Below are positions 19,584 through 28,589 of a stretch of 64,000 bases of DNA, piece by piece. The number at the start of each line of letters is the position of its first letter. The first letter of the stretch is position 1. Source of the DNA: Prostheceraeus crozeri (Eukaryota; Platyhelminthes; Polycladida; Euryleptidae); the NCBI GenBank assembly GCA_907163375.1, contig CAJQUW010009061.1, forward strand, positions 62,001 through 126,000, read 5' to 3'. A model generated the notes under the pieces. That model had not been told where the DNA came from, searched no databases, and was given only the letters and a program-made list of their open reading frames with translations. The translations under genes and the position numbers were made by a program.

Positions 19584-19638
19584 GAAAAGTCAAACAAAGA
19601 CACAATAGTGACCAATCACAGACCTGCATGATGACTCA

Positions 19639-20151
19639 TCATGCACGATATACAGTGACTGTTGAAGATATTTCTTCATTGCAAAGGGGACAAGATGAAG
19701 TTTCAAAGGGTACATAACATGTAGAACACATAACGCTATGAGAACATGGTAAAAAGAGAAGGGATCGTTCCTGTTTAAAACATTTAACGCAGTTCCGTTC
19801 ACATAATAATTTAAATGTCTCTTCTTCTAATTTCCTTCTGAAGTCACTTTTATTGGGAGAACTTTTTATTAAAACACTGTCAGATGTCTCCTTCTTTCCA
19901 TATCGTTCCAATTTGATCCTCCTAATTTCACTATCATTGCAGTGTGGCATGGAGAAATCCTCTATCCACCTACGATCCAAATTGTGATTCATAGCATGCT
20001 CATCTAGATCCATTAGTCGATCAACTAAATCACCAGCGTTGATATTTTCACTGAGATTTGTTACAGTTTCTATGGCTTTGAACGAATATCCAAGGTCTCT
20101 TGCGACAACCCACGACGTTGGGATACTAGTCATCATTATGTATGTCATCAA
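19639..20151 (-). CDS. IAP-like UBA-RING protein (no BIR domain) of Polinton A
   Basis: This 170-residue ORF is next to the right TIR. The N-terminal part (ARDLGYSFKAIETV, then NAGDLVDRLMDLDEH) fits a UBA domain like that of IAP proteins. The C-terminal RING (CVKCFKQERSLLFLPCSHS, then CSTC, then CPLCNEEI) ends in SSTVTVYRA, like the short tails of IAP RINGs. IAPs are E3 ubiquitin ligases that block caspases; here the caspase-binding BIR repeats are absent. Capture of the C-terminal half of a host IAP and a role in delaying cell death are inference. A TATA-like motif lies just upstream. Confidence 0.75.
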   Translation of the reverse strand: MMTYIMMTSIPTSWVVARDLGYSFKAIETVTNLSENINAGDLVDRLMDLDEHAMNHNLDRRWIEDFSMPHCNDSEIRRIKLERYGKKETSDSVLIKSSPNKSDFRRKLEEETFKLLCERNCVKCFKQERSLLFLPCSHSVMCSTCYVPFETSSCPLCNEEISSTVTVYRA

Positions 20152-20232
20152 AAAACTAACTCATATTTATAGCATAGTTTGTCTACGTAAAAGGAAAATC
20201 AATGTGTCATCTTGATTACAATGGTTGCAATA

Positions 20233-20356
20233 GTCACAATAGTCGCAATTGAGCAAACCCATTCAAAATCAAACAACGGACGTCTATCGGTACGTACCCA
20301 AGTGCTCAGAACCAAACCACACAAGTTCGATCATAGACGTTCCGAAACACTGTGTA
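20233..20356 (-). repeat. Right TIR of Polinton A
   Basis: This is the inverted copy of 1-124 with one mismatch. The two following bases (ct) would give the usual AG start on the other strand, so the repeat may be 126 bp. Confidence 0.95.
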
Positions 20357-20364
20357 CTCAACTG

Positions 20365-20620
20365 AGTGTACCAAACACATGTACCTATCCAGTAAAACAG
20401 ATCTCATACAAGTTCCTATTCATAACACTGAATTATACATGCACCTATCCATGTACCTATCGATAGCTAAATTATACATGTACCTATCCATGTACCTATC
20501 CATGTACCTATTGATGACTAAATTATACATGTACCTATCCATGTACCTATCCATGTACCTATCCATGTACCTATTGATAACACTAAATTTTACATGTACC
20601 TATCCATGTACCTATCCCTC
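20365..20620. repeat. 12-bp minisatellite (catgtacctatc)n abutting Polinton A
   Basis: Runs of two to four catgtacctatc units are broken by a higher-order unit containing aaattatacatg. The array starts within 10-20 bp of the element's end. Confidence 0.9.
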
Positions 20621-23600
20621 GCAAGTAGGGCACAGTTTTCTCTACTAATGGCTAACAGAGGCAATTGGAAAGCTATGTCCATGGAAGACAATAGCATAGT
20701 CGCGCGGATGTCAGGGTAACATTACAGCTTATGGAGCCTTCCACAAATGTCGCGCGATTTAAAAGCGGCTAAATTGTCGCAAGAATTCTCCGGGAAATCG
20801 CGCGATTTTGAGTTTTGACCTACCAACGATAGAACATAGTGACAATCTGAGAACAACTGAGTTCACTGTTATGGTGATTAAAACGTATTCCGAATTGCTA
20901 AATTTCGTTCAGTAGAACCGATTCAATCACAAATAATACATTTGAAGTTCGAAAGTGTTGAGGTTATTGATCTTCGCATTCGTCAAACCGTAGCGCCTTC
21001 CATTCGCATGCAATCGACGATGACTGAAGTCAGTCTAAGTCACCAATTTACATTTCGACTTCGTTCTCAGCCGTCAGTGCTCGGATTTTGGTGAGTCACA
21101 CACCAAAATGATTCCCAGAATATGAAAAAGTTGATGACTTGCATGGCGTCCACCATGAAATAATTATTTTTATAACATGGAAGACTCCCAGAGGATTCAG
21201 CCCATGCACAGTGCTTAATTGATTGACTATAGACTTGAAAATTTGCAAAAGCAGCGAATATTGACAATATAGATGCAATCACAGAATTAGATTGTTTAAC
21301 CGCATCACTTTGCCAGAAGTGCAAACTGATTCAAAACAATGGCACATGAAGGAACTTATTTAGTGGGCAAAAAGAATTTCTTAATACCTTGCAGAGATAG
21401 GAAAAATAGTCGTCCGTCGCTTGCGGATTTCTCTGAATTCCTTTAAAATGCTCCGATCGCCACGATTCCTTCAGATTCGAAGAATTCAGATCATTGCGCA
21501 AAAGTTTTCTCGATAATGTTGGGCAGTCCGATCATTATTAAAAAAGTTAGCAGGCGCACGAAAAAACGTTCACAAACTTCTCTGTAGAACTTGACATCGA
21601 CTGTGTCTCTTTGCTGTGTGATCCGGTTGACAACTGTCACTGAAACTTCAGACAATTTTGGGTGTTAAATGTTGAACTGGCTGCTCATTGTTCGATTTCT
21701 ATGGTATTATGTCAGCAGATTGTGCCATTTCATAGGCATTACATGTTCCAATGTTTCCTTTCTAATCAAGCAGAAGAAGAGACGACCGGTCTAATTCTGT
21801 GGATGTGATTCTGTGTGTTGTCGATTTCTATAGATGCAATAGATTGTGAAAGTGGTTATTTTCTTATTGATGATGAAAGTGGTCGTTTCGTGAAAATTTG
21901 TCGACTGGTACTATGAATAGATAACACAATCGACCACTTTTTTCGATGAACTGATTGAATAGGTTGCTGAGATTTCTATGTCTTTCAAATGAACTTACAT
22001 GTCTATTACACATAGCAGACGACGAGACAAATGTGCTGAAATATGAATGTTTTATGTTGATTTTGAATATTATAGCGAACTGTGTGATCAATTTTAGATG
22101 TTCTGATAGCAAAGTTCCTACCAACTTCCAACTACCAACTAAAATCAACTTCGCGGGTAATTCGTATTTTTTTATTAAGTGACGAATTTTATTGTCTGTA
22201 TGATCATTGATGAAACGTAATTTTAAGTTACTAGTATTCTGCGAGACTATTTTATTTCTAGACTTAGATTTTCTAGAGAAATTGTGGGTGAACCCGTTGT
22301 TCTTTAATTTTATGTCCAACTTATTGAGGGATTTCTTCAAGTCATGTTCGTTGTTGCATCTTTTAGTAACATTAATTAGTTCTTTTTCATCATCAGCCTT
22401 CTGGTCTGATCAACAGAATGAACAAGATTTAGATTTTAAGATTTTGAATTTTAATTATAAATAGTTGATTCGTATTCTATGTTTCTTGTTTTCATTTCAT
22501 CAGCCTAACCATCATCAGAGGAATAGTGGTAATATGTTATACATAAATTGAATATAATAATATACATAAATCATTGATGAAATATTTAGTGCAACTTTAC
22601 GCCATAATGAAAAATACGAAATTAACATAATGTAAGTTAAGCCTTAACTTATTAAGTATGCTGCATAGAATTACAAAACTCGTCCTAAATTAGATATTTT
22701 TAATTTTCTTAAGTATAATTTTCAATTGTACATTTCTAGCCTACACTGCAATGAGACTATCTAAATTACAATTTCTACAGATGATGAGTCGTGGGCTACC
22801 CACCGATCATATTATTCATGGACCAACAGACTTTTGGATAAAGGCAATAACAAATAGCAATAACAACCTAAGCTAGCCTATATACACTGTAATGTTCAAT
22901 AAAGCAATTGATATCTTTATTGATACAGTATATTTGGCTATATAGCCCATAACTTTTCCATGTTCGAGTAGATACAGGCCCTATAAGCTATTTAGAGGCA
23001 TACGCTATCCAGTTTCATGTTCAAGCTTTCTTAAAAGCCTATACTACTATTCGGCCCCTGTGGCGGCTATCATCACTCATGTGGTCTTATTTAATGTAGC
23101 CCCGTAGTAGACTGGTTGCAGGCTAGGCCAATTTATATTTAGCCAGTGCGGGAGATCTTTATCCAATTTAACCAATAGAACTTTACTTAATCTTTCAGAG
23201 ATAGTCAATTCATGCAAAAATATATGACAAGTATGTTATTTATCATTATATTAGGCTATTATCATTTTTATTATTAACTTAAGTCGTTGCTTGTTAATGA
23301 AAACTAATTTGATGATTCTAGCAAGCCTCTAAAGGCCACACCGCTATCCAAAAAACACGTTCAACGGATCCAGGATAACCAGCATAGATAGAACCTAAAT
23401 TTCAAGCCGGAGCCGATGAGATAACGCATCGGCTCCACAGCCCTGGTTTCGAGTATGGAAGTCGAAATGGTCTTTGAGAGTTCTGCACTAGATCGTCAGG
23501 GATATTCAGGGATTGTGATAATGGCGGAATCTCTGCCATCCTCGCTTGACTTGATAGCAAATTCAATTATCTTATTCGACAAGTTCATTTTGAATTCGCC

Positions 23601-23807
23601 GTGTCAAAGTTGATTGACCTGGCTTGAAGTAGGCCTATTTGTACGCCAGGCAAGATTTTGTGAAGACAAAACCCAAGATGCCGCAGTTTTGACGCAAATG
23701 CGGAGAATGCGTCTTCACAACGTCTTCCAATCCCAGAGCTCCAATCCTAAAAAGGTTGAACATTTTTATTGACGCGTAATATTTCAGATGCTCTTCAGCA
23801 ACCTGTG
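20621..23807. other. Gene-poor spacer between the two Polintons
   Basis: I see no convincing gene apart from a possible retroelement remnant at 21864-22340. The spacer is AT-rich with scattered short open frames, and no RNA gene was recognised. Confidence 0.6.
21864..22340 (-). pseudogene. Possible Penelope-like element remnant
   Basis: This 158-residue open stretch contains LKLRFINDHTDNKIRHLIKK preceded by NNGF. That resembles the linker between reverse transcriptase and GIY-YIG nuclease in Penelope-like elements (NGY..., then LPFI...I...I.K). No reverse-transcriptase core and no GIY-YIG motif are visible, so only a short decayed piece could be present. Confidence 0.35.
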
Positions 23808-23813
23808 GCCGCG
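23808..23813. repeat. Target duplication of Polinton B, left copy (gccgcg)
   Basis: The six bases directly outside the left TIR equal the six directly outside the right TIR (54678-54683). Six-bp duplications are the Polinton hallmark. Confidence 0.95.
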
Positions 23814-24914
23814 AGTAGTAAGAAAACGGCGAACTTACGACCGGCGCCCCCCCTCTGGAACGACAGAGGTTGTGGTCTGTCGTGGTGTGCCGGCCAGGTT
23901 GGTTCACGTTCACAAAATGTTCGCTGACTCCCCCCCCTCTGGAACGGCAGAGTGTCGTGGTGGACTTGGGCGACCGCCAGGATTTGTCTTGAGGCTATAG
24001 TGTGTGATGTTTTTCGTGCAATCTGCTGAATGTTGGGTTGTAAAATGGGTTGTTTCGAGTGGAAGGAGTGCTCGGATGGGAAAACGGAGGACAGATTCGG
24101 ATTCAGCGTGAAATTCTGCATCGGTATGGTGAATTTGAACGCAATCGGAGAGAAAAATTTTCGCTGACGTCCCCCCCCCTCTGGAGAGCTCGCTTCGATT
24201 TTGGCTTCCAGTGGACGGATTTTGTCGTGCCATAGCTCGTTTGAAAGCTAAGAGTGAGACAAATTCAGTGAAATAAACGGCTTGTTCATATCTGTCTTCT
24301 TTTAGATGTGAGACGCCATTTAAGATTTTGGGACATTGGCGAAAAACGACAGAGTTAGAATTTGGGACGTTTTGGGCTGTAGCTTCAAAACGAAGCATCG
24401 GATTGGAAAACGGATTTCAGATTTGGAATCAGCGTGAAATTCTCTATCTGTATGGTGAGTTTCAAGTCAATCGGCGAGAAAAAATTTTCAACATTTTTCG
24501 AAAAAACGACAGAGTTAGAATTTGGGACGTTTTGGTGTGTAGCGCCCAAACGAACCATCGGATGTGAAAACGGAGGCCAGATTCGGATTCAGCGTGAAAT
24601 TCTGCATCGGTATGGTGAATTTGAACGCAATCGGAGAGAAAAGTTTCGCTGACGTCCCCCCTCTGGAGAGCTCGCTTCGATTTTGGCTTCCAGTGGACGG
24701 ATTTTGTCGTGCCATAGCTCGTTTGAAAGCTAAGAGTGAGACAAATTCAGTGAAATAAACGGCTTGTTCATATCTGTCTTCGTTTAGATGTGAGACGCCA
24801 TTTAAGATTTTGGGAGATTGGCGAAAAACGACGGAGTTAGAATTTGGGACGTTTTGGGCTGTAGCTTCAAAACGAAGCATCGGATTGGAAAACGGATTTC
24901 AGATTTGGAATCAG
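23814..24914 (+). repeat. Left TIR of Polinton B
   Basis: This is the inverted copy of 53569-54677. The outer about 230 bp is unique. The inner part is built of tandem units of about 486 bp (for example tcggtatggtgaatttgaac at 24121 and 24607), each made of two diverged halves. G/C homopolymer tracts (cccccccctctgg) punctuate it. Confidence 0.93.
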
Positions 24915-24966
24915 CTTGATGTTATTGTCCAATGAAGATCATCATCCAATGAGAATCAAGCATTTC

Positions 24967-25135
24967 TATATAAATAGCGAGCCTTCCACAGTGAGAATCA
25001 TTCCATCGTTGAATCACACGAGTGACGGACGCACATTTTCTCTCTCTATTTTATTATCCAACTAAAATGGTAAGTCGCTTTTTCCTCCCTCTCCTCCCTT
25101 GAACGTAAACTTAATACAATCTTTTTCATTTTCAG
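24967..25135 (+). promoter_or_regulatory. TATA box, ATG-only leader exon and intron
   Basis: TATATAAA at 24967-24974 precedes a leader ending in ATG (25067-25069), which is followed directly by a strong donor gtaagt. A pyrimidine tract and ttttcag end the intron at 25135. The coding frame of the next ORF is open from 25136 in phase with that ATG. Confidence 0.75.
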
Positions 25136-25840
25136 GCATCTACTCCATCTGCTGCACTAGTAGGACAAAATGGCGGTCAAACGTTACAAGGTTCGCTACG
25201 ATCAGATCATCTACAACTGAGGCCAGTGGAAGAAACAACCAAGGTACATAATCCTACACCGCTACAGCGTAAATTTAAACAAGTCTTGCGTTATGACGAT
25301 CATAGCGTAGTACTCCAAACGGGAATGCTCCCTTCCACGGATGTCAAGATAATGCGCAATCAGTATGGGGACTACATACTGATCCCCGTGAGTCCGTACA
25401 TTCGCCACCAATTTGATATTATTGAGGAGTATGTGACATTAAATATGGACATTCCTACTCCTCTTGCTCAAGAGTGGAAGGCGAGAGATGACAAGGATAC
25501 TCCCTATAGAAATATTTGGGATGGTAATCACATTTGCCTACCAGTATCACATTGGTGTACTTACTATAAGAAGGATGGAGATCATTCAATACCCATCAGA
25601 TGTGATGAGCTCGGAGAAGGTACTTGGGATATCCTTTTCAAAGTGAATGGGCTATATTATGGTCGGCACAAGGATAATAAAATAGCCTCTCTCTCCATGC
25701 ATATGGAATCCATCCTATATATTCCAAAACCACCCAACGTGGATGACATAATTGATCAAATCCTTAACAGCAGTGGTACGAAGCGCAAGTCGGAGAAGAA
25801 TGCTGCATCAAAACGCAAATCAAAGAAGGAGAATTACTAG
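25067..25840 (+). CDS. Conserved Polinton B protein with Lys-rich tail (homologue of 17498-18232)
   Basis: The first exon is just ATG (25067-25069) and the second is 25136-25840, beginning GCATCTACTCC. The product is about 236 residues. It shares VNGLYYGRHKDNKIASLSM with the Polinton A protein VTGLYIGSHGSTGKVASLQM and ends in a basic tail (SGTKRKSEKN, KRKSKK). It is the first gene inside the left TIR. A DNA-binding role is suggested only by the tail; the function is unknown. Confidence 0.65.
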
Positions 25841-25874
25841 TCCTTTCCTAACTCTACCCTATGACAATTCGCTT

Positions 25875-26000
25875 ATGTGCTTTGAGTGTCGTAGACGTGG
25901 TCTTATTAGATACATTTTACTTCTTCGTTGCCATCATATCATTTGTGTATTTTGTCGTGAAAAGCATCGATGTAATTCTTCATTTTGTAATATGTTATAG
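25875..26000 (+). CDS. Short RING-like Cys-rich ORF
   Basis: The ORF has CFEC, then RCHHIICVFC, then CNSSFC, a spacing that resembles the first half of a RING finger and the RING at 27074. It is only about 41 residues from its ATG. It may be an exon or remnant of a second RING gene. Confidence 0.35.
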   Translation: MCFECRRRGLIRYILLLRCHHIICVFCREKHRCNSSFCNML

Positions 26001-26032
26001 AACGTTTCCTTAGATGTGTAATTTCCGTTTTA

Positions 26033-26582
26033 GGCTTCTATCATCATTTTTATGGATTGTGAGGGTGAACCTGTACAGGAGCTCAGTGCTATTGCTATGA
26101 ACAATTGGTCATATCAGATTGTTAGTGTCTATCATCAACATGCCAACTGCGATCCAAATGCTGATCAATGGGCGAGAAAACACATTCATGGACTTAATCT
26201 GAAATATTTGCAAGACTATGGCTTTTCTTGTGAGAGTGCTCTTCTTATTGACTTTAAACGATGGTTAGCTGCTTTCAATGTTATACGCATCTTTTGTAAT
26301 AATCCTGGTAAGGAGAGGAAAGTATTTCCCAATCTAATCATTGATGATATTTTGCTCCCGCCTTGGGATAGTAGAGTGAATCAACACTACCATGAAGTCA
26401 CGAAACGTTTTAAGGATTTGTGTGTTCCTATTTTGTCTGTTCGTTGTAGTAGCTACATTCATAACCAATGCTTCTTTCCTCCTTACCTCAACACTGCCAA
26501 AGTCCTGTATGGTTATCATTGCTCGCTGTATGATAGTTGTCAGCTGTATCTATTTTATCTCTTTCAAACCATTGATTTATAA
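26033..26582 (+). CDS. DEDDh-type 3'-5' exonuclease-like protein of Polinton B
   Basis: The open frame begins at an acceptor-like ttttag followed by GCTTCTATCATC, and the first internal ATG is at 26052. Starting at the acceptor keeps the hydrophobic strand before the first motif (IIIFMDCEGEP, giving D-x-E). An Asp-containing middle (LLIDFKRWL, LIIDDILLPPW) and a final HCSLYDSCQLYL fit the H-x(3-4)-D pattern of DEDDh exonucleases. Size (about 180 residues) suits a TREX/RNase T-like fold. It is separate from the PolB proofreading domain. Possible jobs are end processing or nucleic-acid disposal; this is inference. Confidence 0.55.
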
Positions 26583-26666
26583 TGCATGCTTGTTACCGTT
26601 ATTCAATAAATGTTACTATGAGAAGAGTTGTTTTCATGCAATGGATGGGTTAGATAAAGGGCAATC

Positions 26667-27077
26667 ATGTCTTTCTCAAACGACTGCGGAACATTACATT
26701 TTCATAGGCAAAGTTTAAAAGGAGCTGTTCAAGATTATGTGATAAATTTTCATAAAGATGAGACCGACATCGAAGCAGTGGTCGATGATGCTAGCACTCT
26801 ATTTCTAGAGTTAATGAATACATTCTCTGATAGCATTATCATGGCGCGATTAGTTGCGAAAATTAAGTTTAGTCATTTTGGAAAGGAAGAGGTTGAAAGT
26901 CGCTCTTTCCATTTTGCTTCTTATTCAATGGAAGTGGTAGATCACCCCGAAGAATTCTTTAAAAGACATATGATAAAAATTGCTGAACGTCTTAACGCAT
27001 TTAACCATCATGGTAGCATTCTAGTGATTGAAGCGATTTCAGATATTCACATTCAACTTTCCATAAAGAAAAATTGA
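26667..27077 (+). CDS. Stand-alone homologue of the PolB N-terminal module
   Basis: This 136-residue ORF resembles a segment found inside both PolB proteins: LVAKIKFSHF, then FFKRHMIKIAERLNAFNHHG, then ISDIHIQL matches PolB-A LIAQIRYVR, WFQDHLNSLINHIEAF and VQNIEFNV, and the equivalent part of PolB-B. In PolB it lies between the zinc fingers and the exonuclease. The free copy may be a duplicated module. The function of the module is not known to me. Confidence 0.55.
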   Translation: MSFSNDCGTLHFHRQSLKGAVQDYVINFHKDETDIEAVVDDASTLFLELMNTFSDSIIMARLVAKIKFSHFGKEEVESRSFHFASYSMEVVDHPEEFFKRHMIKIAERLNAFNHHGSILVIEAISDIHIQLSIKKN

Positions 27078-27403
27078 AAATGCAGTGGTACTTGATTGTA
27101 GCACAACTGGTTTTCGAGCTATGTCTGCTCACTCTCGAAGTATATTCCTTCTGTACATGCGTCTATTATTTAGAAAAGGCTAGCAAATTCATATCTTCAA
27201 AAAGACTTGCTATAGACATCAGTAACGGTGAAACTATGTGTTGCGATGTATGCAAGCGAAAGGATGGAAATGAAAAGCGCATCTTCAAGAGATGTAAGCA
27301 TGCTTTTTGTCAACGCTGTTTCATACGTAATTGCATTCAACTTTGCCAATGTAACCACTGCGATATTGCTCATTTCAAGTGTCACTTATGCCGCAATAGT
27401 TAG
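27074..27403 (+). CDS. Membrane-anchored RING-finger protein of Polinton B
   Basis: This 109-residue ORF overlaps the previous stop by 4 bp. The N terminus is a hydrophobic segment (WYLIVAQLVFELCLLTLEVY), a likely membrane anchor. A C-terminal RING-like domain follows: CDVCKRKD, then FKRCKHAFCQRC, then CNHC and CHLC. Small RING proteins with a membrane segment are candidate E3 ubiquitin ligases. It differs from the IAP-like RING of Polinton A, so the two elements carry different RING accessory genes. Confidence 0.6.
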   Translation: MKMQWYLIVAQLVFELCLLTLEVYSFCTCVYYLEKASKFISSKRLAIDISNGETMCCDVCKRKDGNEKRIFKRCKHAFCQRCFIRNCIQLCQCNHCDIAHFKCHLCRNS

Positions 27404-27454
27404 TACCTATGCAAATGTGGTAAAGATAGGTTTTAGCAAAGACTAACACGGAAA

Positions 27455-27820
27455 ATGGCGAAACGTAAAATGACGAAACGTAAAAGTCAAAAGTCTTCAA
27501 AGTTTTCTTCAGCCATTCAAGCTCTCCGACGAATGAAAGCAAATCAGCGATACAATGCTATACGACTTGCTAACGATAAATTCATTTGTGAAATTATTTC
27601 TCATGTGAGGAAGTTGAGGACGAAGAAATTAGCGCCACAACAACGAAAGTTACTTAAGCGATATGCTACGAAATTGCGTTTCATCTCCAATCCTAAAGTC
27701 ACCCTTCAAAGAAAGAGGAAAACTCTAACACAAAATGACGGTTTCCTTTCAGCAATACTTCCAATGATAGCTCCTGCCGTGGGAAACCTATTGGGTAATA
27801 TCTTTGGCTCTAAGCGTTAA
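27455..27820 (+). CDS. Small basic protein with hydrophobic tail (pX/mu-like family)
   Basis: This 121-residue homologue of 18384-18776 has a basic head (MAKRKMTKRKSQK), NDKFICEIISHV, then LQRKRKTLTQNDGFLSAIL and a hydrophobic tail ending LLGNIFGSKR. It sits just before the ATPase, as in Polinton A. Confidence 0.75.
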   Translation: MAKRKMTKRKSQKSSKFSSAIQALRRMKANQRYNAIRLANDKFICEIISHVRKLRTKKLAPQQRKLLKRYATKLRFISNPKVTLQRKRKTLTQNDGFLSAILPMIAPAVGNLLGNIFGSKR

Positions 27821-27851
27821 TTATGCAAATTTTGAATCTCAAAGTAATAAA

Positions 27852-28469
27852 ATGGATTTCAGACTTCAATGTGATAAAGTTCTGACTGTATCAGGTCCAT
27901 CTCATGCAGGTAAAACTGTTTTCACGCTGAATTTATTGGATAAAAGAAGGGAGTTGTTTAAGGAACCTATCAATCGAGTGATTTGGTGTTATGGTATTTA
28001 TCAACCGTCCCTGTTTCAGGAATTGCAAAGTCGCAACTTTATTCGACATGAAGGAATTATTCCAGTGGATAAACTTCAGTCTAATGATGTTGTTGTATTG
28101 GATGATTTATTAAAAGAAAGTAAGAATTCAAAAGATGTTACAGATGTGTTCACTCGTGCAGCACATCATAAAAGGTGTTTTATCATCTATATCACACAAA
28201 ATTTGTTTCCTGATGGAAAAGAAGCTCGTACACGAAACCTGAATACACACTATTATGCTATTTTCAAGAATCCGCGAGATAAAAGTCAATTTGAAATTTT
28301 AGCGCGACAAGTTGCACCCACAGGATCAGAAGCCTTAATTGAAATTTTTCAAGCAGCTACTGAAAAACCATACGGTTACTTATTCATTGACTTTACGCAA
28401 GAGTGTCCGGAAGAATTTAGATTTCGAAGTGATATTTTGAAAACTCCCATGATTATCTACAAACTATGA
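27852..28469 (+). CDS. ATP: FtsK/HerA-type packaging ATPase, Polinton B
   Basis: This protein of about 205 residues starts at MDFRLQCDKV, the position matching Polinton A. Walker A is GPSHAGKT, Walker B VVVLDDLL and the sensor YITQNLF, with a C-terminal GYLFIDFTQECPEEFRFR. It appears whole. Its end overlaps the next start by 4 bp. Confidence 0.93.
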   Translation: MDFRLQCDKVLTVSGPSHAGKTVFTLNLLDKRRELFKEPINRVIWCYGIYQPSLFQELQSRNFIRHEGIIPVDKLQSNDVVVLDDLLKESKNSKDVTDVFTRAAHHKRCFIIYITQNLFPDGKEARTRNLNTHYYAIFKNPRDKSQFEILARQVAPTGSEALIEIFQAATEKPYGYLFIDFTQECPEEFRFRSDILKTPMIIYKL

Positions 28470-28580
28470 GTTCTTATTCTCGCATGATTGTTATTCCTCA
28501 GGATGAATATGTACAATTGACTGCCATGCAGCAAGTAAAGCAACCTCTTGCAAATCAAGTGTATAGGAAAGAAATAGATT
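28466..28580 (+). pseudogene. Remnant of the IPxExY protein
   Basis: The opening MSSYSRMIVIPQDEYVQL equals the start of the Polinton A protein at 16015-16665, in the same place after the ATPase. Only a remnant is left before the integrase. Confidence 0.7.
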
Positions 28581-28589
28581 ATCAGCAAA

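Larger units (their letters stand above)
1..20356. mobile_element. Polinton/Maverick element A, nearly whole
   Basis: The element is bounded by 124-bp inverted repeats and carries PolB, integrase, ATPase, protease, capsid and core genes, which is the defining Polinton set. Bases just outside the right repeat read ...gtgtact; since Polinton ends usually start with AG, the true ends are probably 20358 and about 2 bp left of the window. The target duplication therefore cannot be checked. PolB, the TBP-like gene and an intron-rich zinc/coiled-coil gene are on the plus strand; the capsid block and right-end accessory genes are on the minus strand. The near-identical TIRs and mostly open genes suggest a recent insertion. 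I estimate a small number of breaks, mainly in PolB. Confidence 0.95.

Noticed and set aside
20365-20620. CRISPR-like array
   Set aside because: Units are 12 bp with no unique spacers, and the DNA is eukaryotic.
21067-21324. 85-codon minus frame in the spacer
   Set aside because: No motif, no promoter or splice context; length is within chance for AT-rich DNA.
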